From the NCBI RefSeq assembly GCF_900148515.1, contig NZ_FRXN01000002.1, positions 682,001-746,000 on the forward strand: DNA of 64,000 nt, read 5' to 3'. Under the pieces are notes generated by a model that saw nothing but the letters and a program-made list of their open reading frames with translations, did not search any database and had not been told where the DNA came from. Of this stretch, positions 9,701-18,570 are shown in pieces. Position 1 is the stretch's first letter. Every line of letters begins with the position of its first letter. Position numbers and translations under genes: made by a program. The stretch is from Algoriphagus zhangzhouensis (GTDB lineage: Bacteria > Bacteroidota > Bacteroidia > Cytophagales > Cyclobacteriaceae).

Positions 9701-10391
9701 GGAAAATATGAAGTTGTGCCAAACCTTCCGCTGAGCCATTTATACCTGAAATATCGAGTTCGAAACGGATATAACTCTCATCTTTTCCAACCTGAACACC
9801 CATGATATTTTTATTGCGATCCATCAATCTGCTGTCATTGGCACCGAATACGAAAGACGCTTTTTTACTCTCACTTGCCTGATCCAATTGAAGGGAATAC
9901 AGAATCTTGAAAACCGATAAATAATGGGAGTAAAAGTTCAAATCCTCGTCTCCTCCACCTATCCATTTGGCCCCAGACCAAGCTTCAATGCCCGGATTCA
10001 TCAGCCCCGTTTCAAACCAAGATTCAGTAGTGCTTGATGCGCTATCCTGATCCCAAACGGTCAGATTCCAGTAATATCGAGTCGTAGGCTGAAGTGGTTT
10101 TCCAGCATATTTGATTCCCAAAGATTCACTTCCGTCTACTTTTCCAGAGTTCCAGACTTCAGCATCATTTTCATCTTTTACTACAATCTGCCAAGCTTCC
10201 TGAGAAAGACCTCTTTTTGTACCAATAGCATCCATTTGCCAAGAGAACCTGGGATTTGTACTCTCGATACCCATTGGTTTGGCAGCATATTCGGTTTTGA
10301 GATTGGTAATTTGAAAATCAGTCTGAGCAGGACTTTCAGAAGCAAAAGCTATTAGGAACAGCAGGAAAAAAGAAGCAGTCAAGTTTCTCAT
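6768..10391 (-). CDS. Secreted GH78 alpha-L-rhamnosidase
   Basis: This 1207-residue enzyme would cleave terminal alpha-L-rhamnose from glycans. It has an N-terminal signal peptide (about residues 1-22, ending SPAQ), an N-terminal fibronectin-like segment with FSW and TRYYWNLTVWD, and beta-sandwich domains. The (alpha/alpha)6 catalytic domain follows, with the family motif DTPARNERMGWSGD at 755-768. E761 is the likely general acid, and E1056 in TTIWER the likely base, by analogy with characterised GH78 enzymes. The length is somewhat above the usual 900-1100 because of an extra sandwich domain (about 150-340). It stands alone, without SusC/SusD neighbours, so it is not part of a classical utilisation locus. 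A divergently transcribed secreted esterase lies 449 bases away and might act on the same acetylated glycan; that is an inference. Confidence 0.92.
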   Translation of the reverse strand: MRNLTASFFLLFLIAFASESPAQTDFQITNLKTEYAAKPMGIESTNPRFSWQMDAIGTKRGLSQEAWQIVVKDENDAEVWNSGKVDGSESLGIKYAGKPLQPTTRYYWNLTVWDQDSASSTTESWFETGLMNPGIEAWSGAKWIGGGDEDLNFYSHYLSVFKILYSLQLDQASESKKASFVFGANDSRLMDRNKNIMGVQVGKDESYIRFELDISGINGSAEGLAQLHIFRVGYDKKDSNETPLKSLAIPSEVLNQANQYSKKDFRIETIFGITNIFLGDYNLTQEEKIGQGPFASSGVNLNPIGVGNDYISFPMVGDIGFYVGVGEKAIFSKVEVRNHRFPSNALYQENFNQNYQGIFSPSVSKSDLTSNGLMVSGDGKASLILADPSKNASPMLRTVFTAENKKIEKARLYLTARGIYEMFLNGERVGDDYFDPGLTQYNKTHMYQTFDVTDMIQSGKPNAMGAWLSEGWWSGNITFSGDHWNFFGDRQSLLSKLVVTYSDGSTQEIISDPESWKLFLDGPIRYGSFFQGEVYDGSKESAITGWTKADYDDQKWKSAVEVPLEGTAYVGTFQGRFGPESVSYDDLQIIAQLGNSPKVVKVMKPQSVEEVRPGVFVYDMGQNMVGVPKIQMKNGKAGQEVVLRYAEVRYPDLQEHGEEVGMIMLENIRAALAQDVWKLKGGDETIQPKFTFHGFRFLEITGIDEAIPMDDIEGLVISSIEEINSSYVTSNPLVNRFWENITWSLRGNFLSIPTDTPARNERMGWSGDINVFAKASTYLADADLFLRRHMMAMRDMQGENGRFTDVAPVGGGFGGTLWGSAGIIIPWEVYRQYGDLKILEENYPAMKRYVDFLASKIDPENGILNEGPLGDWLSPENGKNDNTLFWTSYQIYDLEILAKTAELLGKTADAADFWKEREARIEFLNQKYLDKNRKTVKSELVSAGFGAPAPSNESPEGKPMDTQASYAIPLNMQAISEENRPKVEENFFATIERENIDDSGVTRPKYSLMTGFIGTASINEALSTAGRHDLAYNLLQQTNYPGWLYPVINGATTIWERLNSYTVDNGFGGNNSMNSFNHYSFGAVGAWMYNYSLGIQRDPVIPGFKHFILQPTPDPTGQMTFASGYIDTVYGKIESDWKVEGDQLMYKATVPANTSATLYLPSTSVSDISESGKPVDQAKGLKFIKYEDGKAVFEVVSGTYEFGSKLK

Positions 10392-10840
10392 TTGGAATTG
10401 GGTTCTTGTTAATCAGATAATTAGAGCAGGGCCACTCTATTGTTCCAAAATGAGAAAATAAATTGAAAAATGTATCCTGTGGAGAAAGGTTTGGGAAATT
10501 GTTTAGTTCAAAGATGTTGTCAAAGTCTAAAAAGAATGCTTTTGATACTCTTTAAAGATAGCCTATTAACCCGCTGTTCGAGATTTGCAATCTCGAACCC
10601 TAATCCATTGAGTTTGCAACTCAACAATCAGATGATTAAAAAAAGGATGATTCCGTTTTCTCCTCTGCCACGAAAATATTGTTGCGCAGGTAGCGCAATT
10701 CTCTTGACTCGTGCTTTTAACATTGAAGTCTAAGACTGCAATATTTTTAGATTCAAGTCGAGAGACTTGAAACGCAGAAAACAAGAAAGTAAAACCAAAG
10801 AAAAAGATTAATTTAAAGCCTGAACCTCAACCCAAAAGCC
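10392..10840. repeat. Gene-free stretch with tandem hairpins
   Basis: This divergent intergenic region lies between the rhamnosidase and the esterase. It holds two adjacent hairpins, each with a TGC loop: GTTCGAGATT / AATCTCGAAC (10576-10598) and TTGAGTT / AACTCAA (10608-10624). Next come TTGCGC / GCGCAA near 10682-10698, AGTC-TAA-GACT near 10727-10737, and TTCAAGTC / GACTTGAA near 10752-10771. Short frames here read through the hairpins on both strands and are not genes. Promoters for both flanking genes must lie here, but I could not pick them out. Confidence 0.6.
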
Positions 10841-11683
10841 ATGAAAATCAGACTTTTCTTTTCTGCTTCTTTCCTTTTTTTAATTATTCTTTCAACCCAT
10901 GCTCAAGAACTCTTTCTCTACAAGGAACTCGATACCACAAAGCTTTTTGTGGAAGTACTTTATCCTGAGGAAATGGAAGAGGGACAGGAGTATCCAGCAG
11001 TGGTTTTTTTCTTTGGAGGAGGATGGGTTGGCGGATCCAGAGAGCATTTTCGCCCACAGGCAACCTACTTTGCCAAAAGAGGCTTGGTTTGTTTTCTGGT
11101 AGATTATCGCACCAGAAGTGTCCATCAGACTCCTCCTTTTGAGTCTCTGAAAGATGCCAAATCAGCTATTCGCTTTGTTCGTTCCCATGCAGATCAATTT
11201 CATATAGATCCAGATCAAATCATCGCTGGTGGTGGATCAGCCGGTGGTCATTTAGCCGCTGCCACCGCTTTGGTTTCCGGATTCAATGATGAAAAAGACG
11301 ATTTAGCGATCAGCCCCATTCCCAACGCATTGCTACTTTTCAATCCAGTGATCGACAATGGTCCCGGAGGATATGGATTTGAGCGAGTTGGAGAGGCTTT
11401 CAAGGAATTTTCTCCGCTTCACCTGATTCGAAAAGGAGCTCCACCCACTTTATTTCTATTAGGCACGAAGGACAATTTGGTTCCTGTGGCAACTGCAGAA
11501 TACTACAAAACCGTCATGGAAAAAGTAGGCAGTCGATGCGATTTACATTTGTACCAGGATCAGCCTCATGGCTTTTTCAACTATCGGAATTTTGAGTTTT
11601 ACGAGAAGACTTTGCTGGCTGCTGATGAGTTTTTACAGTCATTGGGATATCTAAGCGATCAGCCAAAAGTGAAGATTGAATGA
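10841..11683 (+). CDS. Secreted alpha/beta-hydrolase (esterase/lipase family)
   Basis: This 280-residue alpha/beta-hydrolase has a signal peptide (about residues 1-21, ending THAQ). The oxyanion-hole motif FFGGGWVGG is an HGGG-like variant. The nucleophile S133 lies in GGGSAGG, with D211 (GTKDNLVP) and H243 (QPHGFF) completing the triad. This pattern fits the acetyl-esterase/BD-FAE group, which deacetylates sugars or small esters. The substrate is not readable from the sequence. The gene is divergent from the rhamnosidase and is followed after 107 bases by cbpA. Confidence 0.85.
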   Translation: MKIRLFFSASFLFLIILSTHAQELFLYKELDTTKLFVEVLYPEEMEEGQEYPAVVFFFGGGWVGGSREHFRPQATYFAKRGLVCFLVDYRTRSVHQTPPFESLKDAKSAIRFVRSHADQFHIDPDQIIAGGGSAGGHLAAATALVSGFNDEKDDLAISPIPNALLLFNPVIDNGPGGYGFERVGEAFKEFSPLHLIRKGAPPTLFLLGTKDNLVPVATAEYYKTVMEKVGSRCDLHLYQDQPHGFFNYRNFEFYEKTLLAADEFLQSLGYLSDQPKVKIE

Positions 11684-11790
11684 CAAAAAGCAGAAAATTA
11701 AATCACAAAAATTCTGTTACAAGCCAATCAAAATCACGAGATTAAAGAGGAGTTTTTACCGATTTAAAACCCAAAGAATCAGATCCATTT

Positions 11791-12696
11791 ATGGCATTCA
11801 TAGATTATTACGAAGTATTGGGTATCCCCAAAACTGCCGATGAAAAGGAGATCAAAGTGGCCTATCGAAAAATGGCCCGGAAGTACCATCCCGATCTCAA
11901 TCCTGACAACAAGGAGGCTGAAAAGAAATTCAAGGAAGTCAACGAGGCCAACGAGGTCCTCAGCAATCCTGAAAATCGCAAGAAATACGATAAGTATGGC
12001 AAAGACTGGAAGCATGGAGAGGAGTTTGAAAAGGCCCAACAACAGCGTCGCCAGCAGCAATCCCAATATTCTCAACACGGTTCAGGTGCTGAAGGCTTCG
12101 GAGGGCAGGATTATTCTGATTTCTTTGAATCCATGTTTGGAGGGGCCAGTGGACATTCCCGACAGAGCCATAGACCCAAATTCAAAGGCCAAGATTACAA
12201 TGCCGAACTGCATCTGGAACTCAAAGATGTCTACACCACCCAAAAGCAAGTGCTCACTGTCAATGACAAGAAGATCCGGATCACAATCCCTGCTGGGGTA
12301 GAAAATGGACAGCTGATCAAAATCAAAGGCAATGGCGGCCCTGGAATGAATGGTGGTCCCAATGGTGATTTGTACATCAAGTTTATCATCAACAACCACA
12401 CAGAATTCAAGCGAGAGGGAAATAATCTCTATAAGGACCAGCCAGTCGATCTATATACCGCGATTTTGGGGGGAGATATTCATGTAGACACCTTTGACGG
12501 CAAAGTCAAACTGAAAGTGAAAGCTGGAACAGGAAACGGAACCAAAGTCAAGTTGAAAGGCAAAGGCTTTCCGGTTTATAAAAAAGATGGAGAATTCGGA
12601 GATTTGATTTTGACCTATCAAATCCAGATTCCGGAAAATCTATCCGAAAAAGAAATCGAGCTGTTTAAAGAATTACAAAAAATTAAAGAAGGATAA
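11791..12696 (+). CDS. cbpA: DnaJ-class co-chaperone CbpA
   Basis: This 301-residue type B J-protein stimulates DnaK ATPase and, in E. coli, also binds curved DNA. The J domain (residues 5-70) carries the HPD tripeptide at 33-35. A Gln-rich and Gly/Phe-like linker (about 80-135, with [11 protein letters not shown]) follows, then the two beta-barrel client-binding domains. There is no CxxCxGxG zinc region, which separates it from DnaJ. Its stop overlaps the cbpM start by one base. The set continues closely with a phosphatase-like gene and a tail sheath gene. Confidence 0.92.
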   Translation: MAFIDYYEVLGIPKTADEKEIKVAYRKMARKYHPDLNPDNKEAEKKFKEVNEANEVLSNPENRKKYDKYGKDWKHGEEFEKAQQQRRQQQSQYSQHGSGAEGFGGQDYSDFFESMFGGASGHSRQSHRPKFKGQDYNAELHLELKDVYTTQKQVLTVNDKKIRITIPAGVENGQLIKIKGNGGPGMNGGPNGDLYIKFIINNHTEFKREGNNLYKDQPVDLYTAILGGDIHVDTFDGKVKLKVKAGTGNGTKVKLKGKGFPVYKKDGEFGDLILTYQIQIPENLSEKEIELFKELQKIKEG

Positions 12697-12983
12697 TGGA
12701 AACGCAGTTTATATCGATCAGTACCATTTGTGTCAATTACCATATTGAATCCTCCTTTTTGATGGATTTAAGCAATATCGGTTTGATACAAATCGAAATT
12801 ATAGAGCAAGAACAATACATCCACCATGATCAAATTGCAGATCTGGAAAAGATGATTCGTCTGCATGATGAATTGGATCTGAATCTGGAAGGAATTGATG
12901 TGGTTTTCAATTTGCTGGCAAAACAAAGAGAGCTACAAAAGGAGCTGACTACTTTGAGGAATAGATTGAGGCTTTATGAGTAA
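12696..12983 (+). CDS. cbpM: Chaperone modulator CbpM
   Basis: This 95-residue MerR-like small protein matches CbpM in size and position. The N-terminal half has a helix-turn-helix-like region (ISTICVNYHI, then LSNIGLIQIE), and the C-terminal half is a helix with DLEKMIRLHDELDLNLEGIDVV and RLR. CbpM binds the J domain of CbpA and blocks its stimulation of DnaK. It is translationally coupled to cbpA (shared A in TAATG). The next gene starts 30 bases downstream. Confidence 0.88.
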   Translation: METQFISISTICVNYHIESSFLMDLSNIGLIQIEIIEQEQYIHHDQIADLEKMIRLHDELDLNLEGIDVVFNLLAKQRELQKELTTLRNRLRLYE

Positions 12984-13013
12984 GTCTTATTTTTAGGCTT
13001 TAAACAAAATTGA

Positions 13014-13358
13014 ATGATAGAAAGACCCAATCTGCTCGTAGTCTGTGGAAAAAATAAAAAGAGAAGTAGAACAGCAGAATCCATTTTTAAAAACGACCCA
13101 CGATTTGCCATTAGATCGGTCGGATTAAGCCCAAAAAGCGAAAGAAAAATCTCAGAAAATGACCTAAACTGGTCTGATTTAGTATTGGTGATGGAAACAG
13201 ATCATCGCCAAAAAATCGTGAAATTGTATAGAAACTTAGACTTACCTATTATCAAGGTCCTCCACATTCCAGACGATTATGAGTATATGGATGATGAGCT
13301 AATTGATTTATTACATGATCGAATTAATGAAGCTTTTGAATTAGAATTTGAAATCTAA
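13014..13358 (+). CDS. Low-molecular-weight tyrosine phosphatase-like protein
   Basis: This 114-residue protein carries a Cx5RS phosphate loop (C11 to R17, CGKNKKRS) right after the first beta strand, as in low-molecular-weight protein tyrosine phosphatases. DLVLVMETDHRQKI follows in the middle. IPDDYEYMDDEL near the C-terminus provides an acidic residue where the family has its catalytic Asp. It is shorter than the usual 150 residues, and the loop is unusually basic, so substrate and activity are uncertain. It lies 30 bases after cbpM and 36 before the sheath gene, apparently in one transcript. Confidence 0.75.
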   Translation: MIERPNLLVVCGKNKKRSRTAESIFKNDPRFAIRSVGLSPKSERKISENDLNWSDLVLVMETDHRQKIVKLYRNLDLPIIKVLHIPDDYEYMDDELIDLLHDRINEAFELEFEI

Positions 13359-13394
13359 TTTTTGAAAATTTTATCTTTTTAAACCTCAATTTTT

Positions 13395-14903
13395 ATGTCA
13401 GAAATCAAAAAGCCAGGTGTTTATATTGAAGAACAAAATACCTTTCCAAATTCAGTAATTGAAGTAGCTTCGGCCATTCCCGCCTTTGTGGGATATACTG
13501 AAAAAGCTTCTTACGAGGAGAAATCATTAATCAACAAACCTATTAAAATCAGTTCATTGAATGATTTTCAAGCTTGTTTTGGTGGTCCGCCTCTTCCTCA
13601 ATTTTCTATCGAGAAAGTTGCTGTTCAGAGTTCGTCAGATTTGGTTTCCCATGGTCAGTTCTATCAGATCAAACAATCGGATAATAGATATCTCCTCTAT
13701 TCCAGTATTTTACTTTTCTTTCAAAATGGCGGAGGCAGCTGCTATATAGTATCGGTTGGCGATTACAAAAGTCCTATTGGTGCAAATTCATTTTTTTCAG
13801 GTATAAAGACTCTGGAAAATGAGCAGGAACCAACCCTTTTGCTTATTCCAGAGGCCATCCTTCTTCCTGATTCAGATACTTGTGCAACAGTCCAAAAGGA
13901 AATGCTCAGACATTGCGGTGAAGTAATGAAAAACAGAGTTGCAATTCTGGATCTGTTTGATGGCTATAAATCTCAAAATGACTTAATAGGAAATCCAGTA
14001 GAGAGTTTTCGGAAAAATATCGGAACCGATAATCTTAGCTATGGGGCAGCATATTACCCTTGGCTCAATACAAGTATAGTCGAGAAATCTGATTTGGGAA
14101 TAGCAAATATTAGCAGTGCGGAAACACTTCAAGAAATCCTAAAAAATGAGCTTATCCAAAAGGGAATTAAAGACGACGATCCCAAGTACAAGTTAGTCTA
14201 TGATGATATCGACAAAATCACCGAAAGTAACTTATCCGATAGCGATCAGACTAGACTGAATCAGACTTTCTTCCAAATCGGTCAGGCCTTTCGATCCATT
14301 ATCCAATCCATTCAGCAACAATTAAATCTTCTTCCTCCATCCCCTGCTTTAGCTGGAATTTATACTCTTGCAGATAATTTTGAGGGAGTCTGGAAAGCCC
14401 CTGCCAATATGAGTTTAGCATCTGTTATTTCCTTACCGGTTGCTATCAGAGATGAAGAACAAGGTGATTTGAATAGTCCTTTGGATGGAAAAGCAATCAA
14501 TGCTATCCGATCTTTTATTGGACAAGGAGTTTTGGTCTGGGGAGCCAGAACATTGGATTCAAACTCCCAAGATTGGAGGTATATCAATGTTCGAAGAACA
14601 ATCATCGTGCTTGAACAATCAATAAAGTTAGCTTGCAGAGCCTATGTTTTTGCTTCTAATGATACCCAAACCTGGACATCTGTCAAAAGCATGATTTCTA
14701 ATTTCCTGACCAATTTTTGGAAAAGCGGCGGATTGGCGGGGCCTAGTCCGAATGATGCTTTTCAAGTATCTGTTGGACTTGGAGAAACGATGACGGCCCA
14801 AGATATTTTGGAAGGATTAATGAAAGTGGTAGTCAAAGTAGCTATTCTACGTCCTGCGGAATTCATGATAATCTCCATTGATCAACAAATGCAAAGAGCG
14901 TAA
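13395..14903 (+). CDS. Contractile tail sheath protein (phage/eCIS type), orphan
   Basis: This full-length 502-residue sheath protein opens with KKPGVYIEE, which starts most sheath subunits. It has AAYYPWL near residue 220 and the C-terminal core APANMSLASV, LVWGARTLDS, WRYINVRRTIIVLEQSI, GLGETMTAQDILEG and RPAEFMIISI. These blocks are what one sees in extracellular contractile injection system and phage sheaths, and none appears degraded. No tube, baseplate, spike, tape-measure, terminator or AAA ATPase gene lies nearby; the neighbours are cbpA-cbpM-phosphatase upstream and a cupin lipoprotein downstream. It may work with tail genes elsewhere in the genome or be a domesticated remnant. The family call is firm, the role is open. 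Confidence 0.88.
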   Translation: MSEIKKPGVYIEEQNTFPNSVIEVASAIPAFVGYTEKASYEEKSLINKPIKISSLNDFQACFGGPPLPQFSIEKVAVQSSSDLVSHGQFYQIKQSDNRYLLYSSILLFFQNGGGSCYIVSVGDYKSPIGANSFFSGIKTLENEQEPTLLLIPEAILLPDSDTCATVQKEMLRHCGEVMKNRVAILDLFDGYKSQNDLIGNPVESFRKNIGTDNLSYGAAYYPWLNTSIVEKSDLGIANISSAETLQEILKNELIQKGIKDDDPKYKLVYDDIDKITESNLSDSDQTRLNQTFFQIGQAFRSIIQSIQQQLNLLPPSPALAGIYTLADNFEGVWKAPANMSLASVISLPVAIRDEEQGDLNSPLDGKAINAIRSFIGQGVLVWGARTLDSNSQDWRYINVRRTIIVLEQSIKLACRAYVFASNDTQTWTSVKSMISNFLTNFWKSGGLAGPSPNDAFQVSVGLGETMTAQDILEGLMKVVVKVAILRPAEFMIISIDQQMQRA

Positions 14904-14954
14904 TCATCCAATAGCCATTTTGATCAAACCTTGAATCTTATTTATCTTTTATCC

Positions 14955-15371
14955 ATGAAAAGACTTTTTCTCTTAGCCATTGCTGCCACTTTTTCATTTT
15001 TTAGCTGTGAAAAAGCCAGTTCTGAAGCCCCAAGCTCCGAACTACTGATCGAGTCATTCTTATCCTGGAATGGAGATTCTCTTCCTGATTATCCTGATGG
15101 AAAACCCAAAATTTCCATCGTCAAAGTGACCATTCCTCCGCATTCCGAATTACCTAAACACTATCATCCTGTAATCAATGCTGGTGTGCTTTTGACAGGG
15201 GAATTGACTGTAATCGACACAAAAGGTGATACGCTTCATATGAAAGCCGGAGACCCAATAGTTGAGCTAGTCAACCAGGTTCACTTTGGAAAAAATGAAG
15301 GAGAGATCCCTGCAGAAATCGTAGTTTTTTATGCAGGAACAGAAGAAAGTGAAATCGTAGTGAAAAAATAA
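14955..15371 (+). CDS. Cupin-fold lipoprotein
   Basis: I chose ATG 14955 because it begins a short lipoprotein signal (MKRLFLLAIA... ending FFSC, Cys18); the frame is open further up to a TTG at 14931. The 138-residue product has a single cupin barrel: motif 1 is HYHPVINAGVLLTGELTV, with HxH and a later Glu, and motif 2 is around VELVNQVHFG. This suggests a metal-binding periplasmic protein of unknown substrate. It starts 51 bases after the sheath stop and could be in the same transcript. Confidence 0.8.
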   Translation: MKRLFLLAIAATFSFFSCEKASSEAPSSELLIESFLSWNGDSLPDYPDGKPKISIVKVTIPPHSELPKHYHPVINAGVLLTGELTVIDTKGDTLHMKAGDPIVELVNQVHFGKNEGEIPAEIVVFYAGTEESEIVVKK

Positions 15372-15459
15372 ACCCACTTGATCAGACCCATTCCTAAAAA
15401 ATTGACTTGAAGCATCGAGTCAAAGGGTTATATTCCAATTCATTCAGAAAACCACCTTT

Positions 15460-18400
15460 ATGAAATTCAAATCAACCTTACTCCTTCTTGGACTAGGACT
15501 GTGCGTCCATGCGCAAGCTCAGGAATTGTCCTCGGAGCTTTTAGACGGATTACCCCTACGAAATATCGGACCGGCCACGATGAGTGGGCGAATTGTAGAC
15601 CTTGCAGTCAATGAGTCAGACCCATTTACTTTTTATGCAGCTACCGCCACTGGCGGGATCTGGAAAACCACCAATAACGGGGTTTCTTTTGAGCCTGTTT
15701 TTGAAAATGAAAATACGCATTCCATCGGCGCGATTGCCTTAAACCAAGAGCACCCCAATATTATTTGGGTAGGAACCGGTGAAAGAGCTAATAGACAAAG
15801 TAACTCTTGGGGAGACGGCGTTTACGTTTCTCACGACGAAGGCAAGACCTGGAAAAATATAGGTTTAAAAGACTCCCATCATATTGGTCGAATTGCCCTG
15901 CATCCGACTGACACCGCAGTCGCTTACGTTGCTGCCATGGGACATCTTTGGGGCCCGAATGAGGAAAGGGGTCTATACAAAACTTCAGATGGAGGAAAGT
16001 CCTGGGAGCAATTGATCTATGTCGATGAAAATACCGGAGTAGTCGATGTGGCCATGGATCCTTCCGATCCTAATATTTTATATGCTGCAACCTATCAAAG
16101 AAGAAGGAAACCTTATGGATTCCATGGAGGAGGACCGGGTTCTGGCCTTCATAAATCCACGGATGGAGGAAAAACCTGGAAGGAATTAACAAATGGCCTT
16201 CCTGAAGGAGATTACGGGAGAATCGGAATTTCCATATTTAGAAATAACCCCGATGTAGTATTCATTTCTTTGGAGCAGGGCTTTCAATACAATGCCTCCA
16301 CTGCTTACAATGAAAGAAGAGCCGGATTATATCGAAGTAAAGACAAAGGGGAAAGCTGGGAATTGATGAGTGACTGGAATCCAAGACCCATGTATGCTTC
16401 TCAGCCATTGGTTGACCCAAGTGATGAATCCAGAATCTACATGATGAACCAATACAGCTATTCTAGTGATAGCGGTAGAACATTTACAGCTCCCCGCCAG
16501 TCCCTACATGGAGATGATCGAATCCTTTGGGTCAATCCGAAAGACTCTCGGCATGTAATTAAAGGTGATGATGGAGGAATAGGGATTTCCTATGACCGAG
16601 GCATCCAATGGCTTTTCATCAATAATCTTCCGGTCAGTCAGTATTATCGGGTTACAGTGGATGATGCCAAACCATATAATGTTTATGGTGGATTGCAAGA
16701 CAATGGAAGCTGGGTTGGACCGAGTGAAACTTACCGTAGAGATGGGATTTTGAATGAGGACTGGAAACGACTGGGTGGAGGAGATGGCTTCCTCAATCAG
16801 GTTGATCAAAATGATCCAGACGTCGTCTACACCGAATCCCAATATCTGGGACTTTCTAGATTGAATATGAAAAATGGACAGAGACAGTCCATTCGTCCGG
16901 GCGATCCAAAAGGAAAAATCGGTGCCAGAAGAAACTGGGATGCTTGGGGCCCAGGACTTCCAGAACCTGAATTGGGCAATGCCATGGCACCGGGTAACTG
17001 GGACGGTCCTTTCTTTTTGTCAAAGCATGATCCCAATACTATTTATGCAGGTACCAATGTCCTTTGGAAAAGTACGGACAATGGATCCACATGGCTTTCT
17101 TTGGGAGATCTTACTACCAAAGTGAATCGAAGAGAGTTGCTGATCATGGGCCAAAGACCGGATGAAAACACTGCCTCTTTGGATGATGGAATTCCTTACT
17201 ATCCTACTTTGACTGCCATCGCTGAGGACTTATTTACTCCGGGAATGCTCTATGTCGGAACCGATGATGGATTATTGCAAGTTTCTTGGGATGATGGCAA
17301 AACTTGGAATGATATGACCAGTGCTTTGAGCGGCCTGCCAAAAGAAACCTGGATCAATACATTTGAGCCATCCAAACATACAGCAGGAACAGCCTATGTC
17401 GCTATCAATAATTATAGAAATGATGATTTCAAAAATTACATCTACAAGACCACGGATTTTGGAAAAACATGGAAATCTGTAGAAGGAGACCTGCCTGCAA
17501 ATCGGGTAGCAAGAACACTTAGAGAAGATCCAAAAAATCCAGATCTTCTTTATTTGGGTACTGAATTTGGGCTTTTCATCAGCAATGATGGAGGAAATCA
17601 TTGGGCAGAGCTAAAAAGCAATATGCCGACACTTCCTTTCAATGATTTGGTGATACATCCAAGAGATAATGATTTGGTTCTGGGTTCGCACGGCAGAGGG
17701 GTATGGATTCTGGATCATGTAAATGCACTTCAAGAATTGACTCCAGAAGTTCTTAAAAGTCCAGCAGCTTTATTTTCAATTTCTGAAGCTGAAATCATAA
17801 ACTATACCAATGACGGTGCTCATACTGGAGATATGTACTATCGGGGTGAAAACCCAGATTTCGGAGCTGCTCTAGATTATTATTTGAAAGATTCTGTGTC
17901 TGCAGATGCTATTAGTTTGAAAATTTATGACAGCCAAGGAAACTTTGTTTCTGAAGCAAAAGCCAAGAATAAACCTGGGCTTCATCGAATCATGTGGGAC
18001 CTGCGATATCAGAATGATCAAGCTGGAAGCGGAAGATCAAGAATGAGTGGTCCTTATGTCAATCCGGGACTTTATACAGCCAAATTAACTGTGAATGGAG
18101 AAGAATTTGAGCAAAAATTCAGAGTAAGTGATGATCCTAGATTGGATATTTCCATAGATGTGAGAAAAGAATGGACTGAATCTCAAATGCAGGTTTTGGC
18201 ACTATCTAAAGAAATCGAAGCGGATCGAGCTGATCTAGTCAAGCTAGAAGAGCAAATCGAAAAATTGAAAGAAAAGGAAATCACGATCGATAAGAGTACA
18301 GCCGCTCCATTACTTGATTTCATGAAAAAATATGGAGAGTTAAGCAGTCGAGTTAGAGGTCTATATTCTGAAATAGGAAATTATATTGGCCCTTGGACTA

Positions 18401-18540
18401 CTGATCAAAAAGAGCAATACGCTTATTATCTTTCCATGAAAGACAAATTGAAAGCTGAAAAAGACCAAGTAATCAAAAGCACTTTGCCTAAAATCAACAA
18501 AGGCTTGAAAAAGGAAAATTGGTTGCTGATAGCAAAGTAA
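15460..18540 (+). CDS. Exported VPS10/BNR-repeat beta-propeller protein
   Basis: This 1026-residue protein has a signal peptide (about 1-20, ending HAQAQ) and at least eight Asp-box repeats of the S/TxDxGxTW type, for example SHDEGKTW, TSDGGKSW, STDGGKTW, STDNGSTW and TTDFGKTW. This indicates one or two beta-propellers like those in sortilin and BNR glycosidases. The C-terminal 250 residues form a beta domain ending in a helical, charged tail (about 905-1020). Proteins of this type are abundant in Bacteroidota and are often annotated only as glycosyl hydrolases; I see no catalytic residues that prove this. It is probably periplasmic or surface-exposed. It is flanked by 88 bases upstream and a repeat downstream. 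Confidence 0.85.
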   Translation: MKFKSTLLLLGLGLCVHAQAQELSSELLDGLPLRNIGPATMSGRIVDLAVNESDPFTFYAATATGGIWKTTNNGVSFEPVFENENTHSIGAIALNQEHPNIIWVGTGERANRQSNSWGDGVYVSHDEGKTWKNIGLKDSHHIGRIALHPTDTAVAYVAAMGHLWGPNEERGLYKTSDGGKSWEQLIYVDENTGVVDVAMDPSDPNILYAATYQRRRKPYGFHGGGPGSGLHKSTDGGKTWKELTNGLPEGDYGRIGISIFRNNPDVVFISLEQGFQYNASTAYNERRAGLYRSKDKGESWELMSDWNPRPMYASQPLVDPSDESRIYMMNQYSYSSDSGRTFTAPRQSLHGDDRILWVNPKDSRHVIKGDDGGIGISYDRGIQWLFINNLPVSQYYRVTVDDAKPYNVYGGLQDNGSWVGPSETYRRDGILNEDWKRLGGGDGFLNQVDQNDPDVVYTESQYLGLSRLNMKNGQRQSIRPGDPKGKIGARRNWDAWGPGLPEPELGNAMAPGNWDGPFFLSKHDPNTIYAGTNVLWKSTDNGSTWLSLGDLTTKVNRRELLIMGQRPDENTASLDDGIPYYPTLTAIAEDLFTPGMLYVGTDDGLLQVSWDDGKTWNDMTSALSGLPKETWINTFEPSKHTAGTAYVAINNYRNDDFKNYIYKTTDFGKTWKSVEGDLPANRVARTLREDPKNPDLLYLGTEFGLFISNDGGNHWAELKSNMPTLPFNDLVIHPRDNDLVLGSHGRGVWILDHVNALQELTPEVLKSPAALFSISEAEIINYTNDGAHTGDMYYRGENPDFGAALDYYLKDSVSADAISLKIYDSQGNFVSEAKAKNKPGLHRIMWDLRYQNDQAGSGRSRMSGPYVNPGLYTAKLTVNGEEFEQKFRVSDDPRLDISIDVRKEWTESQMQVLALSKEIEADRADLVKLEEQIEKLKEKEITIDKSTAAPLLDFMKKYGELSSRVRGLYSEIGNYIGPWTTDQKEQYAYYLSMKDKLKAEKDQVIKSTLPKINKGLKKENWLLIAK

Positions 18541-18570
18541 AAACTTGAGGCTGTTTCAAAAAATTATTTC

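Noticed and set aside
10470..10784. Short frames on both strands between rhamnosidase and esterase
   Set aside because: Both cover tandem hairpins; no coding signal or homology was recognisable.
13395..14903. Prophage remnant as explanation for the sheath gene
   Set aside because: No integrase, capsid, terminase or lysis gene is present, neighbours are chromosomal, and the sheath shows no decay.
15402..15424. Hairpin GACT/AGTC after the cupin gene as terminator
   Set aside because: The stem is short and no T run follows.
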